DNA from: Jaminaea rosea
Taxonomy: Eukaryota; Basidiomycota; Exobasidiomycetes; Microstromatales
Assembly (NCBI RefSeq): GCF_003144245.1
Contig: NW_020289990.1
Location: 1-64,000 of the forward strand
Reading direction: 5' to 3'
DNA: 64,000 bases
Both the position numbers and the translations under genes were made by a program. The notes under the pieces are model-generated. The model did no database searches and had not been told where the DNA came from. It worked only from the letters and a program-made list of their open reading frames with translations. This document shows positions 49,973-60,711 of this stretch, piece by piece (position 1 is the first letter of the stretch; the number at the start of each line of letters is the position of its first letter).

Positions 49973-50449
49973 GCTGATGCTGATGCTGTTCGCTATCAGC
50001 TCGGGGAGAGTGATCCAGTCACTCCCTCCTCAACGACTGTGTCAGCACGAGGTCAGTGGATGCTGCAGAGGAGGATAGTTGGACGTAGAGACTAGACGGG
50101 AGGAGGCGTGTTGTGAGCACGTCCCTCGTCGTCGCTCGTCGCTCACCTATTGTCGGGGCTACCTGCGTTGCTACTCCGCCTTGAGACACGACCAGACCCC
50201 TTCGTACTCGCACTCGCATCCGCACTCGCGCTCGCATTCGAGTTCCACTGAGAGGTCGAGCGCGACTGAGTGTCAACCGGGCGCAGAGATCAACAAGTTC
50301 GGTCCAGCCAAGGAAGAAGCCTGGTATTGCGCGCAGAAGGGAGGGCTGGTGACGCTGATGAGTATGGATGGAGAGAAGGTGGATGCTATTGTACAAGAGG
50401 AGCCAAGACGAGTCGGAGACATTGGCGGGAAAGGCCAAAGGGGGGTTGC

Positions 50450-51272
50450 CTACGCCGCTCGTAGGGCCTCGTGCTGCGCAGGGAAAGACAAACTAGTGTT
50501 GTCAGCTCATCATCGCCACCGAGCCTCCGCGTCTTCGCGCCCACTCACCGACTCATGCTGCTGCTGCGGCGCTTCGTCCACAAAGTCAGGCAGTGCGCTC
50601 GTACTGTCTTGCTGCAAGTAGCTAGGCATGGCCCCCTCGGTCTCACCGCTCAATCCCTCCTGAAGCAGATCATCCTCCAAAGCATCCAACTCCGCCTGCA
50701 AACCACTCTCATCCACATCATCTGGCACACCATAGCTGCGCCCGAGGGTCTCCTGCACCTCGTTGGCGCGCTCGATGAGGTCCTCCATGTCGTCTTGCAC
50801 GTCCTCAATCTTGTCTAGGTCGATCTTGCCGTACGTCTTCTTCATCTCCTTGTTGGCTGTGGACATTGCGTCTACTGTTGCCATGGTGTTGCGTAGGTTT
50901 TCCGTCGTCATCGTGGCTTGTTCCATGTTGTAGGACTGTTGTTGAAGTTGGGAGAGCTGCGATTCGTAGAGGCGTTTTTGGCGGAGCACGCGAAGGGCGC
51001 GTTGCTGGATAGCTGACTGTGGATCGCAAGAACGAAGCATTGTTTCTGGTCAGATGAAAAGCACACTGATGTCACTGATCGTCGTCGCACTTGCGACTCA
51101 CCTTCCCAGGCCCATCCCTCATCTTCTTCATCTGATCGCGATACCTGGCCAACTCGCCATCGAGCTTTCGAATCTTGACCTCGACGCCATCCGCACGCTC
51201 CTCTGTGCTCTTGATGGCATCGGCCATGCTGAGCTTTGGTGCTGCGTTGCGCGAGCCAAAGAGACGGTTCAT
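50450..51272 (-). CDS. VPS60: ESCRT-III associated protein VPS60 (CHMP5)
   Basis: Exons 51272-51102, 51016-50549 and 50473-50450 give 220 residues, the usual CHMP5 length. It acts on endosomes in multivesicular body sorting, through binding of Vta1/LIP5. MNRLFGSRNAAPKLSMADAI, the basic helix KIRKLDGELARYRDQMKKM, QRALRVLRQKRLYESQL, TVDAMSTANKEMKKTYGKID, DVQDDMEDLIERANEVQETL, GRSYGVPDDVDES and ELDALEDDLLQE match human CHMP5 closely. The last exon is only 24 bases (HEALRAA and stop). It follows a strong GTGAGT donor, and without splicing a different 13-residue tail would be read. Confidence 0.93.
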
Positions 51273-51529
51273 GGTCGCAATGGCAATGAGGAGGGGGTGG
51301 GGTGGTGAGGATGAGAGGATTGGGAGTGGACTGAGCGCAGAGAGAGAGTCCGTGCTCAAGCCATGATGCGAAGTCCAAGAGCGGCAAGCGGCAAGCGGAG
51401 GGCGGAGGCGGAGGCGGAGGCGTCTGGTCTGAGCGGCAGACGATGCAGGCACAAGGGCCGCACCGCCTCGAGACGTGCCTTGACTCTCCACCATCAACCT
51501 CATCATCTCATTACCACGCAGCGCCCAAG

Positions 51530-52580
51530 ATGAGCTGGTCAGGATTCAAAAAGTCCATCAACCGGTGCGTGCATGCGCTGCAATACCTCGCTCAACCTCC
51601 TTTCGACCTTCCACTGACATTCCCTCCTATCTCTGCCCTTCTCGCCCGCTCGCAGCGCCGGGACGGGGATAATGATGAAGACGGGCCAGGTGGAACGCAC
51701 GGTAGACAATGAGTTTGCAGACGAGGAAGCCAAGTATCGTCAGCTGGAGAAGGAATGTCAAACATTGCAAAAGGAGGCAAAGGCCTACCTCGACTCAATG
51801 AGGAGTGCGTGCAGCGCTGCGATTCTCCCCAACTTGGATCGAGTGAATGGCAGCTGATCGTCATCCATCTTCCCCGCCCATCGCACACGCAGGCCTCGCC
51901 TCCTCCCAAGCCCGAATGGCAGAAGCCATCGATGGCATGTTCACAGACTCGTCCGACGCAGCCATGGCCGCTGGCGCTTATCGTCGTGCAGTCGAGGAGC
52001 TGGACACAAAGACGGCCCGCGAACTCGATGCGCCTTACCGGGCTACTGTCCTCGAGCCCGTAGGGAAGCTGTGCAGCTATTTCCCGGAGATCAACAAGAA
52101 TATCGAAAAGAGAAATAAGAAGGTGCGCCCGTCGGGACCCGGCATGATGAATACCTCCCGCAATGGCAGCCTGACCTCCTCCACCTTCTCGTCCCGCCCG
52201 CGTAGCTCCTCGACTACGACGCCGCCCGCAGCAAGCATCGCAAGCTAATCGACAAGCCCTCGGACGACCCTGCTAAGCTCCCCCGCGCCGAAAAGGAGCT
52301 CAATGACGCGCAGCTCCTCTTCGAGACGCTCAACACGCAGTGCCTCGAGGACCTGCCTCAACTCGTCGATCTCCGCATCCCTTACCTTGACCCAAGCTTC
52401 GAAGCCATGGTACGGATGCAGGCCAAATTCTCTGAAGAGGGTTACGAGAAGATGGGTGGAGTGCAACGATTCTTTGCTGAGGGGGTGCGAGAGGAGTATG
52501 CGGATGGAGGGCTGGATGCGCAGGTTGAAGGGGTTCTGGCGGAGATGCGGGAGATGAGTATTTGTGGGTTGGCAGCGTAG
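51530..52580 (+). CDS. RVS161: BAR-domain protein RVS161
   Basis: Exons 51530-51564, 51656-51804, 51893-52122 and 52206-52580 give 262 residues (yeast Rvs161: 265). It is an N-BAR protein that dimerises with Rvs167 and tubulates membranes during endocytic vesicle scission. MSWSGFKKSINR, GTGIMMKTGQVERTVDNEF, EEAKYRQLEKECQTLQKEAK, LDSMRSLASSQARMAEAIDG, YFPEINKNIEKRNKKLLDYD, ARSKHRKLIDKPSDDPAKLP and LPQLVDLRIPYLDPSFEAM all match the family in order. It is divergent from VPS60, another membrane-remodelling gene, with 257 bases between the starts. Confidence 0.95.
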
Positions 52581-52776
52581 CCCGCGACGGGAGAATGCGA
52601 TTCTTCTTTTTTGATATCATGACGCTTGAATAGCATTGCATCGAAACGTGTAGAGGAGCGCGAAAGACGTGGCGAGTCAAAGGGATTAGCGGGCGTGGAG
52701 GGGGCGAGGGGAGGATGGTATGTCGATGAAGGCGAGATGGAGCGAGGCATTCGGTTCCTGCTCGCCGACGGCAGCC

Positions 52777-53389
52777 CTATGAGAAGCTCGGGATATTCTC
52801 CGCCTTGAGCCCGTACCGCCTCGCCGTCTTCTTCATCGCTGCCGTCTTTGGACCATCTGCCGGCGGGAGTACCAGCCAGAGGGTGCTGCGCGTGCGCAAG
52901 GTGCGGTGAGACAGGGAAGATGAAGATGGTCAGTCACTGCTGCTCCTCCTTCTCCAACACTGCTGCATCCTCGCCGCTCGCGCATCACACTCACGTAGCA
53001 AACAGCACGTACGCGCACAAGGCGAACCCCAATTGCATCTTCTTCTGCGCCTTTGCCTCACCGGGCGTAGCTGCTCCTGCTTCTATCCTCCCCTGCAATC
53101 TCCTCCCCGCAGCGCTGAACCTCAACCATCCAAACGTGATCAACCCACCCACAGCCACGCCCTGAACTACCGCGAGGACCACCTCAGCGAGCGGCTCGAG
53201 GTGCGCCGGGTAGATGCCCTGCGAGTGGGCCAGGCGGTAGATGCCGTACGCGGGGAGGACAAAGTGCGGGACGAGGAACATGAATTGGAACTCGCCATGG
53301 CGGACCGAAGAGCGGATGAGCTTGGGGATCGAGATGGACCCGATGGGGTCGTCCTTTGTGCGGAGACGGAAGCCTTCTTCGGAGGACAT
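52777..53389 (-). CDS. Small two-helix membrane protein, unknown
   Basis: Exons 53389-52995 and 52885-52777 give 167 residues. MSSEEGFRLRTKDDPIGSIS is followed by IPKLIRSSVRHGEFQFMFLV. A membrane segment lies at about residues 33-52 (FMFLVPHFVLPAYGIYRLA), a second at about 68-92 (AEVVLAVVQGVAVGGLITFG), and a third near the exon junction (LGFALCAYVLFATTLWLVLP). The C-terminus is lysine-rich. No family was recognised. It is probably an organelle membrane protein, with no functional clue from neighbours (RVS161 convergent, F-box gene divergent). Confidence 0.7.
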
Positions 53390-53431
53390 GATGGGCGGGC
53401 GCAGGCGGGGGTGGATGCTGGACGTGCGAGA

Positions 53432-53473
53432 GTGTAGGTGTAGGTGTAGGTGTAGGTGTAGGTGTAGGTGTAG
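53432..53473. repeat. Seven perfect GTGTAG hexamers
   Basis: Head-to-tail (GTGTAG)7 lies 43 bases upstream of the start of the gene at 52777-53389, in its leader or promoter. Confidence 0.92.
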
Positions 53474-54004
53474 GTTTGCCTGGCGCGCCTTTGCTTTTTA
53501 GGCTGGATGAGCTGTTTGACTGGTTGAGGATGTGAGGAGGAAAAGAAGTGAAAGAGTACCAATTCCTCCTGCGCCGTCGTCGTGGAACGGATGATGGGAG
53601 TGAAAGCTCCGTTTCGTGGAGAACGCGTGAATCCTCCTCTCCTCCTCTCTCTCTCTCTCTCTCTCCCAGGCCCGCGGATCGCATTGGGCAATCAGCGGCG
53701 ATGTGTGGGTCCTGCAGAAGGGCGGAGGTGCAGGCGAGAGAGAGTGCGGGGAGAAAAAGGCGACAAGCAGCGCAGCGGTGCGTGAAATCGGCGTCGGTCG
53801 ATCCAGCCAATGGAGAGTGAGAGACAGGGCGGACTGGCGGCCATCGCGGCGAGGGAAACAAGAGAGAGAGAGCTTGTCGACTTCTCCACAAGGCGAGCAA
53901 GAAAAAGCTACGATCAAGAGAGTATGATCGACACCTCGAGGACGACGACGACGACCTCGACGCCCGATTGACTCGCAGCTGCGGAGGAAGGGACTCGGCG
54001 CAGC
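53474..54004. promoter_or_regulatory. Divergent promoter spacer
   Basis: Lies between the small membrane-protein gene (minus) and the F-box gene (plus). It contains a (CT)n run at about 53646-53668. Open frames are Arg/Ser-rich and not gene-like. Confidence 0.4.
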
Positions 54005-55606
54005 ATGTCTTCTCCCGCCGGCAAGGCCGCCTCTCTCCCCCTCGAATTGCTCCCCCTCATCCTCGACACCCTCTCCTCGTGGTCCTCGGTATCCACCCTC
54101 GCAACCTTCTGCCTCGTCTCCCGCTCCTGGCGTTCCTGGACCCTCCCTCACCTCTGGCGCAGAATATGGTTGCGAGACTCGCATCGCGTCCGCCTCGTCT
54201 TCTCCGTGCTGCGCAATCACCCCGAGCTGTGCCGGCTCGTAAAGGTGCTGGAGTTGCGCGTCTACCCGCTCGGTTTGAGGGCGGAGGAGCTAGAGGATCT
54301 CGAAGATAGCGTAGCGTGTTCACTGCGGGAAATGAGCGAGCTGAGGGAGCTTTGCTGGACCAGAACTGGCTCCCTCAACGACCGTTTGTTGCCGGATATT
54401 GTGAGGAACAAGGGCAAGCTGCGCCACTTGGAATTGATGGGGAGCACGCGAGATTGGAGTGCCACGGCGCCAATGCTGTGGCAAGGTGTGCCAGGTGGTG
54501 ACGGATCTTTCCCATTTCCACAGCTCAGCAGCTTATCCATCATCCTCCCCGACGCTCTGGCCATGCGTTGCATCGTGGAGATAGCATCACGTCGTCCGCT
54601 CTCCTCTCTCTTGCTCCTCTGTCAGCATAGCAGCGTCTTCCTACCCGTACACGCGCAACTCCTCGCGCCCCACCTTGACAGGCTCGAGCGCTTAGTCCTC
54701 GTGGGGTGCAAAAGACTCGATGGGCCTAGCTTGCGGACACTCGTGGGAGCCACCGAGCGACTCAAGGTGTTGGCGATCGAAGGATGCGCAGCCTTGCACC
54801 CTGACATCTTCCCCAAGCTCGCGCCAACTCTGCGACACAGTCTCACGACCCTCACTCTCACCCTGCCACGCCCGGCGCTTTGCGCTCATACCACCTTCTA
54901 TCAGCATCTCGCCGGGCTAGTCGACGGGCTGGACGAACTGAAGGAGTTCACGCTCTACGCGCCAGGAGGGCTCAAGGGGGCTGGCGGTGGGGAGAATGAC
55001 GATTTCGACGACGTCGATGAGACGGCCGGAGATCAGCCAGTCGATGGAGGCAATGCATCTTTAGCACCGTCATCCGCCTCTCTGGCTCCCAAGCTACCGC
55101 TCTCCTTCATTCGCTCCCTCACCACTTCACGGCCAGGCCTAACCCTCCTCCGCATCCACGGGATAGTCGCATCGACCGAGTCGCTGCGTCTAATCGCACA
55201 GGCATGCACGTGGCTACGGGAGCTCGTCGTACAGCTGGAGAGCGTTGCGCCTGCCCCCTCAAGTCAACCGGACGGCTCCGGCTCAAGCTCAAGCTCGACT
55301 GCTGGACGAGAAAGCGGACTCAGCGCCCTTCTCGCACCGTTGACGTCGAGCTTGCGCACCTTACACATCCTCGCAAGAGCAGGCGCCCCCTTCGACTTAG
55401 ACGAGGGAGACGTGGCGCGACTGGCGGGGAGGATGAGAGCGTTGCGGCAGGTTGGGTTCCGTAATCGCGTCTGGGAGGTGCAACGCGATCTCGGCGTGGC
55501 AATCGATGATGATGAGGTGAGCAGTAGCGCCAACGGCGTCACGCTGAAGCGATGGGACGCTTCTGAGGGGAGATGGCCAGAGGTATTGCTGGTGGTCAAG
55601 GCGTGA
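54005..55606 (+). CDS. F-box protein with leucine-rich repeat-like region
   Basis: A single exon encodes 533 residues. The F-box is at about residues 9-52: LPLELLPLILDTLSSWSSVS, LATFCLVSRSWRSWTLPHLW and RRIWL. It predicts a substrate receptor for an SCF ubiquitin ligase through Skp1. The remainder has LRR-like periodic Leu/Ile segments (LSSLSIILPDAL, LERLVLVGCKRLDGPSLRTL, RLKVLAIEGCAALHPDIFPK, LRELVVQLESV, SLRTLHILARAG), interrupted by an acidic insert (DDFDDVDETAGD) and a Ser-rich linker. The target is unknown. Many such genes are lineage-specific in basidiomycetes. Confidence 0.8.
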   Translation: MSSPAGKAASLPLELLPLILDTLSSWSSVSTLATFCLVSRSWRSWTLPHLWRRIWLRDSHRVRLVFSVLRNHPELCRLVKVLELRVYPLGLRAEELEDLEDSVACSLREMSELRELCWTRTGSLNDRLLPDIVRNKGKLRHLELMGSTRDWSATAPMLWQGVPGGDGSFPFPQLSSLSIILPDALAMRCIVEIASRRPLSSLLLLCQHSSVFLPVHAQLLAPHLDRLERLVLVGCKRLDGPSLRTLVGATERLKVLAIEGCAALHPDIFPKLAPTLRHSLTTLTLTLPRPALCAHTTFYQHLAGLVDGLDELKEFTLYAPGGLKGAGGGENDDFDDVDETAGDQPVDGGNASLAPSSASLAPKLPLSFIRSLTTSRPGLTLLRIHGIVASTESLRLIAQACTWLRELVVQLESVAPAPSSQPDGSGSSSSSTAGRESGLSALLAPLTSSLRTLHILARAGAPFDLDEGDVARLAGRMRALRQVGFRNRVWEVQRDLGVAIDDDEVSSSANGVTLKRWDASEGRWPEVLLVVKA

Positions 55607-55638
55607 GCACACTCAGCAAGGGACGTCCCTGACATCCA

Positions 55639-55788
55639 TCATCTCATCGTCTCCGTCTCCGCCAGCATTACACCCGCCACCTCCTCGTAGAGACGGACGA
55701 AGCGTTCGGCGCCTTTGATTTCGTGGCGGCAAGGGGCGGACATCGTCGCTGCGGCCCAGGCAGCGCGGTAGCATAGCATCACACGCAT
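55639..55788 (-). CDS. Possible 49-residue microprotein
   Basis: From the ATG at 55788 a short frame reads MRVMLCYRAAW, then MSAPCRHEIKGAERFVRLYE and EVAGVMLAETETMR. The second part has amphipathic, protein-like composition, and an internal ATG at 55743 is an alternative start. It lies between the F-box stop and the RAD21 stop, downstream of RAD21 on the same strand, so it could be a small gene, an alternative RAD21 3' exon or chance. No family was recognised. Confidence 0.3.
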   Translation of the reverse strand: MRVMLCYRAAWAAATMSAPCRHEIKGAERFVRLYEEVAGVMLAETETMR

Positions 55789-55873
55789 GTACACGAGCGA
55801 TCAATCATAGATAGTGTAGCATCAGAAAGCGGTAGAGATGTAGAGTACAGATGAGGAACACGCGGCGCCCTCT

Positions 55874-58124
55874 TTACGCCCACAACCCCTCCTTCCCTCT
55901 GACCCTCACATCGCCATACGCCTCGTCCTGTTCCAATACCACCTGGTCCTTCGTCCCCAAGACGAGCAGCTCAAAGAAGAAACCCGCCGCTGCTCTTCGA
56001 CTAGCATTTTTGCTCACCTCATCGACACTCAACGTGGCCCTCTCCCTGCCCTCAGCGCTGCGTTCCAGCTGCGAGCGAATGACGCGTTGAGCGCGAACCG
56101 TATTCTTGCTCCATCCTTGCGCCGTCGCTGCACGAGTCGACGAGGCCTCCTCTGCGGCTGCTGCGGCAGCGAGGGGAGTCTGAGCCTCAGCGTCGGCCGG
56201 ACGGGCCTCGAAGGCTGCGAGGAGTTTGCTGGACGTAGGGGTCAGACTGTCCGCCGCATCTAGGTCGTCGAGGTTGGATGGTGTACCCAAGCGGCTCAGT
56301 GGAGGGAGGTCACCCACGGCAGTGACGTCTGCCGGTCGTCCAGTCAGGGTCTCATCTGCGCCAGTAGCAGGTTGGGCCTTCTGACGCTCCGACCTGCGCA
56401 AGCCCGAGGCCTCATCCCCAGTCACGTCGAGACCGAATGGCGCATCGTCCATCATTGGCATATCGAAGCCCGCCCCCTCTCCACCGAGCCCGCCCAACGT
56501 CGTGTCCTCCCCTTCGGCGCCGAAGCCGAACCGTCCCTCCTCCTCTGCTGTAGGAGCACGTCGACCCACCTCCATGCTCGGATCATCCTCCGCCATCTCT
56601 CTCAGACGCCTCGCACGCTTCGCTGCGCGGTGTGACTCGAGGTCAACGACAAAGAGGCTGGAGAGCTCTGGAGCGAGTCCCAAGTCTGAGCCAGCGAGCA
56701 AGTTGAGGGCATGCGCATCCTTGCCGCCCGAAAAAAGGGTCGAGGGGTCATTGTACATGTCCAGCAGGCCAGCGTAGGCTCGCGAGCGAGGGAGGTACTG
56801 CTGTTGTGCCTCGTCCGCCGCCAGGACGATGCCGTCTACATTACGCTTGCCCAATGCGCTCCCTTGCGTGCCTGTACCCTGTGAAGCTCCTTCGTCCAGC
56901 TCGGTCACGCGGTCGATGAGCTGCTTACGCCCTTCCTTTGCCGCCTTTGCTGCCGCATCCGCAGCACGACGCTCCGCCGCTGCTGTGACCTGCTCCTTTG
57001 TACGGGGAGTCATTTCGTCGAAAGAGAGGGAGGCATCTGCGGGAGGGGGCATGGCTGCATCGTCGAGGCCCAAACCAAGGTCGAGGGAAGGCTCATGCCC
57101 GCCGCCAAAGTCCATACCAGCACCAGCGTCGTCCTCGCCCAGACGACCAAAGAGGGAGCCCAAGCTTTGTTCGCGCTCCCCTGCGGCATCACGCCCTACG
57201 CCGATCGAAGAGAGGTCGCTCGTGTCCTCTCGCACCACGTCCCCGTTTGCATCGAGGAGACGTCCCTGCGAGTCGCGACGACCGCCCGTCGGAGCAGGCG
57301 CCGTGTCCCCACCGAGGTCGAGACCCAAGTCGAGCCCACCATCCGGATCAAAGTCACCAGTCCCAATGCCCATGCCGCTGGACAGGAGGTCCAGGCTTCC
57401 CGAGTCATCGATGAAGTCGTCGTACCTTGCCTGGGGAAGGGTGATGTCCGCTTGCCTAGCCAGATGGCCACCACCTCGCCCACCACTGCTCCCCGGTGTA
57501 GCGCTGGTACGACCGCGCGACTTGGATGGGGTGCGCGCAGCAGTCGAGGAGCGACGTAGCAGTTCAGCATCCCAATTCTCCAGCCCGGCGTCGGGAAGGA
57601 GGATGTTGATGTCGGTCTGTGCTGAGGGAAGGGTGATTTGATTGGCGGAGACGGTCGCTTGGTCTGAAGTCATGTCGACCGCTCCCGCTCGGAAGGCCTG
57701 TTGCGTGCGCAAGGGGTGGGGCGGGGACGTTGGGTCTCAGTAAGGTGAAACAGGCACGCGTGGGTCAAGACTCACCATCTTGATCTTGAGGAGCGCATCT
57801 GTACAGTCGTCGAGGAGATACTTTGCTTTGCGCGAGTAAATGCGTACCACTCCGAGGAGAAGCTGTCCACTGAGCCGCAGTGCGAGAGGTCCGGCTCTAG
57901 GCTCGACAATGGCAGCTGCGAGCGCGTGAGGGTGAGCCAGGGTCACGTCAGATACGCGCCTGATCCATCGCAGCACCTCGTCGTTGCGATGGCTACTCAC
58001 AAACACTATTCTGAATACTCGTCTGCAGGAAAGCCGTCTTGTTGAGCTTTCGCTCAAAGTGAGCTGCCAGCCAGACCTTGCCTAGTGGCCCGCGCTTGGA
58101 CAGGATGACGTCCGAGTAGAACAT
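55874..58124 (-). CDS. RAD21: Cohesin kleisin subunit RAD21/SCC1
   Basis: Exons 58124-58001, 57915-57776 and 57697-55874 give 695 residues. It bridges the SMC1/SMC3 heads and is cut by separase at anaphase. The N-terminal domain is unmistakable: [56 protein letters not shown] and [19 protein letters not shown]. The C-terminal winged helix ([30 protein letters not shown]) binds SMC1. The middle is acidic and Gly/Asp-rich. Mitotic RAD21 is preferred over meiotic REC8 because of the N-terminal match and intact linker pattern. Separase sites cannot be fixed by eye. Confidence 0.94.
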
Positions 58125-58591
58125 CGTAGGCGCGTGTAGGAGTGGGAGGTAGGAAGGGGAGCGCAATGCGTGCGCGTGCGCGAGGTGGTGTGGCTTTTTG
58201 CTCTAGGTGATGTGGGTAGGCGAGTATGTAGTCTCGGAGCTGATAAGTTAGGAAGGCAGGATTGAGCAAAGGATGGAGCGCGAGAAGGAAAGCTGCGCGA
58301 GTAATGGGTGGTGGTAATGGTGATGAGGTGAGGATGCGAGACGCACCAAAATGGGCAAGGGCTCGCGGCACGGGCGCGAATCGATTCCCAGGCGGGCAGG
58401 CGGGCAGGCGGACTGGGCCTCCAGCCAAGCCAAGCCAAGACGCGTCGCGACCCCGGCCAGAGCCAAAGTGGGCGGCGAGCGGAGGACGGATGGCGGACTG
58501 GCCTCGAGGTCAAACGACTTCGCACCTGCTGCGCCTTCGATCCAACACCACCACCACCACCACTATCATCATCTCCAAGGGACAGACAGAT
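58125..58591. promoter_or_regulatory. Divergent promoter of RAD21 and RFA2
   Basis: 467 bases between the starts of two replication/chromosome genes. No clear ACGCGT (MCB) box was found, although ACGCGTCGCG at 58440-58449 contains the ACGCGT core and could act as one. The joint S-phase regulation suggested by this is inference. Confidence 0.4.
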
Positions 58592-59690
58592 ATGAGTGGG
58601 TGCAATCGCAAGCTCGGTACAGTCACGCAGAAGCTGATTGCCCCTCTCTCTCCCTTCGCGCTAGGCTTTGGAGACAACCCGTACGGCCAGAATTATGCGA
58701 CCGGAGGTGGCGCAGGAGGTGGGGGAGGCTTTATGGCTGGTAGCCAGGGGGACAGCCCAAGTGGCAAGGCGGTGGGTTGAGCCCTGACACAAGACGAATG
58801 GGCAGAGCGTCAGCTGATACCCGCCTCACGATGCTCTACGCCGCGCCGCCAGTCCACTCGCAACACCCTCCGACCAGTCACCATCGCGCAGATCCGCTCC
58901 GCCTCTCAATCCCACGCAGACGCCGACTTCAAAATCGACAACGTCGACGTGGGCCAACTCACCTTTGTCGCCGTCGTCCGCAACATCTCGCGCAACGCGA
59001 CCAACGTCTCCTTCAACGTCGAGGATGGTACGGGAACAATCGACGTGCGACAGTGGTTGGATAGCAACTCGGATGATACAGGCAAGGCGAGCGAGATTCA
59101 GGTCAACCAGTACGTGAGGGTGTTGGGGACTATCAAGAGTTTCCAGGGAAAGAAGAGCATCAGTAGTGGGCATATGAGGGTGGTGCCGGATTATAACGAG
59201 GTGCTCTTCCACAAGTTGGAGGCTGTCTGGGTGCACTTGCAGTTGGGGGTGAGTGCGCGGCGTGCGAGACGGATTCATGGCAACCCTCACATGCATGCTG
59301 ACCCACTTCGTCGCTGGTAGAATCCATCCGCACCTGCCCAACAGCAGGACAACATCATGGACTCAGGAGCAGGAGCCAACGGCGCAGACTTCTCGGCCAT
59401 CACAAGCCCCGTGCAGAGGAAGATAGCCCAGGCCATCTCTATGCTGGCTGGGCCGGACTCAGAGGGCATTACAGCCAAGGAGGTGCATGGAAAGCTGCCC
59501 TCGATGCCCCTTGCGACCATCACGTGAGTGGCAATGGGCGGATAGAGACAAGAAAAGATCGTGGCTGACCTACGATTGCTCCTCAATGTCCCTCCTGTCC
59601 ACGCCCACCCGCAGCAAGGAAATCGACGAGATGGTCAACAACGGCTTCCTGTACCACAGCGTCGACGACGAGCACGTCTTGCTGCCCTGA
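58592..59690 (+). CDS. RFA2: Replication protein A 32 kDa subunit
   Basis: Exons 58592-58595, 58665-58771, 58853-59248, 59321-59523 and 59615-59690 give 261 residues. The middle subunit of RPA binds single-stranded DNA in replication and repair. Exon 1 is just ATGA; joining to exon 2 gives MSFGDNPYGQNYATGGG and a Gly-rich, Ser-containing phospho-tail, as in yeast Rfa2. The OB fold reads VTIAQIRSASQSHADADFKI, LTFVAVVRNISRNATNVSFN, VEDGTGTIDVRQWLD, YVRVLGTIKSFQGKKSISSG and HMRVVPDYNEVLFHKLEAVW. The C-terminal winged helix follows (GITAKEVHGKLPSMPLATIT, DEMVNNGFLYHSVDDEHVLL). All junctions keep frame. Confidence 0.93.
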
Positions 59691-59776
59691 TGAGAATGCG
59701 ATGCGATATCCTGACGACGAGGCGTGCGCGTGCGTGTGAAGGCGTCTATTGTGGTGCATCTGGCAAAGTGCCCCAG

Positions 59777-60711
59777 TCACGCCGCTTCTCTCGCAGCCAT
59801 CTTCTCTAGCGCTGCAAGCAATACCTCGCAGCCCTCCGCTACTACGTCGTCCATGCTGGTTGGCTCTCCCTTGCCTGGCGGCTCTTGCGCCTCTACGATG
59901 TGGATGTCCCGCGCCTCCTCCGTCGTCTGACCACTCTCTACGTCTCCACCTTGGAAAAGCCGAGCGTGAGCTTTGAGATGTGATGGCCAGAGAATCTCGT
60001 CGAAGTAGAGTGGTGGGTCCTATGCGTGAGAGCACGAGTCAGCGACGCCCCTCTCTCCGCTAGCGTCCTGGTGCTCGAACTCACCTTCCACGTCTCCCCC
60101 TCTGCAGTCACATACCCCCCTCTAGCCTCCCTTCGCTCCCTGAGCAGATCTCTGCCGATTCTCAAGAAGAGTCGCACATCCATCTGCTGCCTAACCTCAT
60201 CGTCGTGGTAGAGCAGAAAGCCGTCGAGGAAAGCGACGACGAGCCCTCCCTCACCACCCTGCGCAATCTTCGCAGCCACATCTTTGAGCCTCTGCTGGTA
60301 CCTGACCCTGATCTCATTCGCCACAGTCGTCTCCCTCTGAACATTGAGAGCGTCATGACTGCTGTGCCCCTTTGGCAGCTCTCCATGTTCCCTCACATGC
60401 TTGACAGCGTGACGCAATCGCGGCCAGTCTACGCTCGTGTCTGGATCGTCCCAATCTGCGCTTCCTACTCGTTCGTTCCAGACAAGCTTTGATTCGGGCG
60501 GGCAGAAGTCGTCTTGATGGATGATGAAGGTGCGCAGTGGAGGAGAGGGTGAGGAGGAAGAGGAAGAGGAAGAGGGAGAGGACGGGCTGGGAGGAGTGAG
60601 GAGAGAGACGAGATGCTTTGCAAGGGTCGTCTTGCCTGAGCAGGTTGGGCCGCCTATGCCTACCAAGAGGACGCGAGGTCGAAGGAGGGTACGACTCGAT
60701 GAGGCGGCCAT
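59777..60711 (-). CDS. NRK1: Nicotinamide riboside kinase
   Basis: Exons 60711-60085 and 60019-59777 give 289 residues. It phosphorylates nicotinamide riboside to NMN in NAD+ salvage. The Walker A motif is GIGGPTCSGKTTLAKHL. IIHQDDFCPPESKL carries the catalytic Asp/substrate loop. DWDDPDTSVDWPRL, VAFLDGFLLYHDDEV, VRLFLRIGRDLLRERREARG and TWKDPPLYFDEILWPSHL, which crosses the splice, match yeast and human NRK. A poly-Ser insert lies after LVSLLTPP, and the C-terminus is extended by an acidic stretch (EEARDIHIVEAQEPP). An in-frame ATG at 60783 would add 24 residues and was not chosen. Confidence 0.92.

Noticed and set aside
53432-53473. Interstitial telomere
   Set aside because: The unit is GTGTAG, not TTAGGG, and it is short and internal to a gene-rich region.
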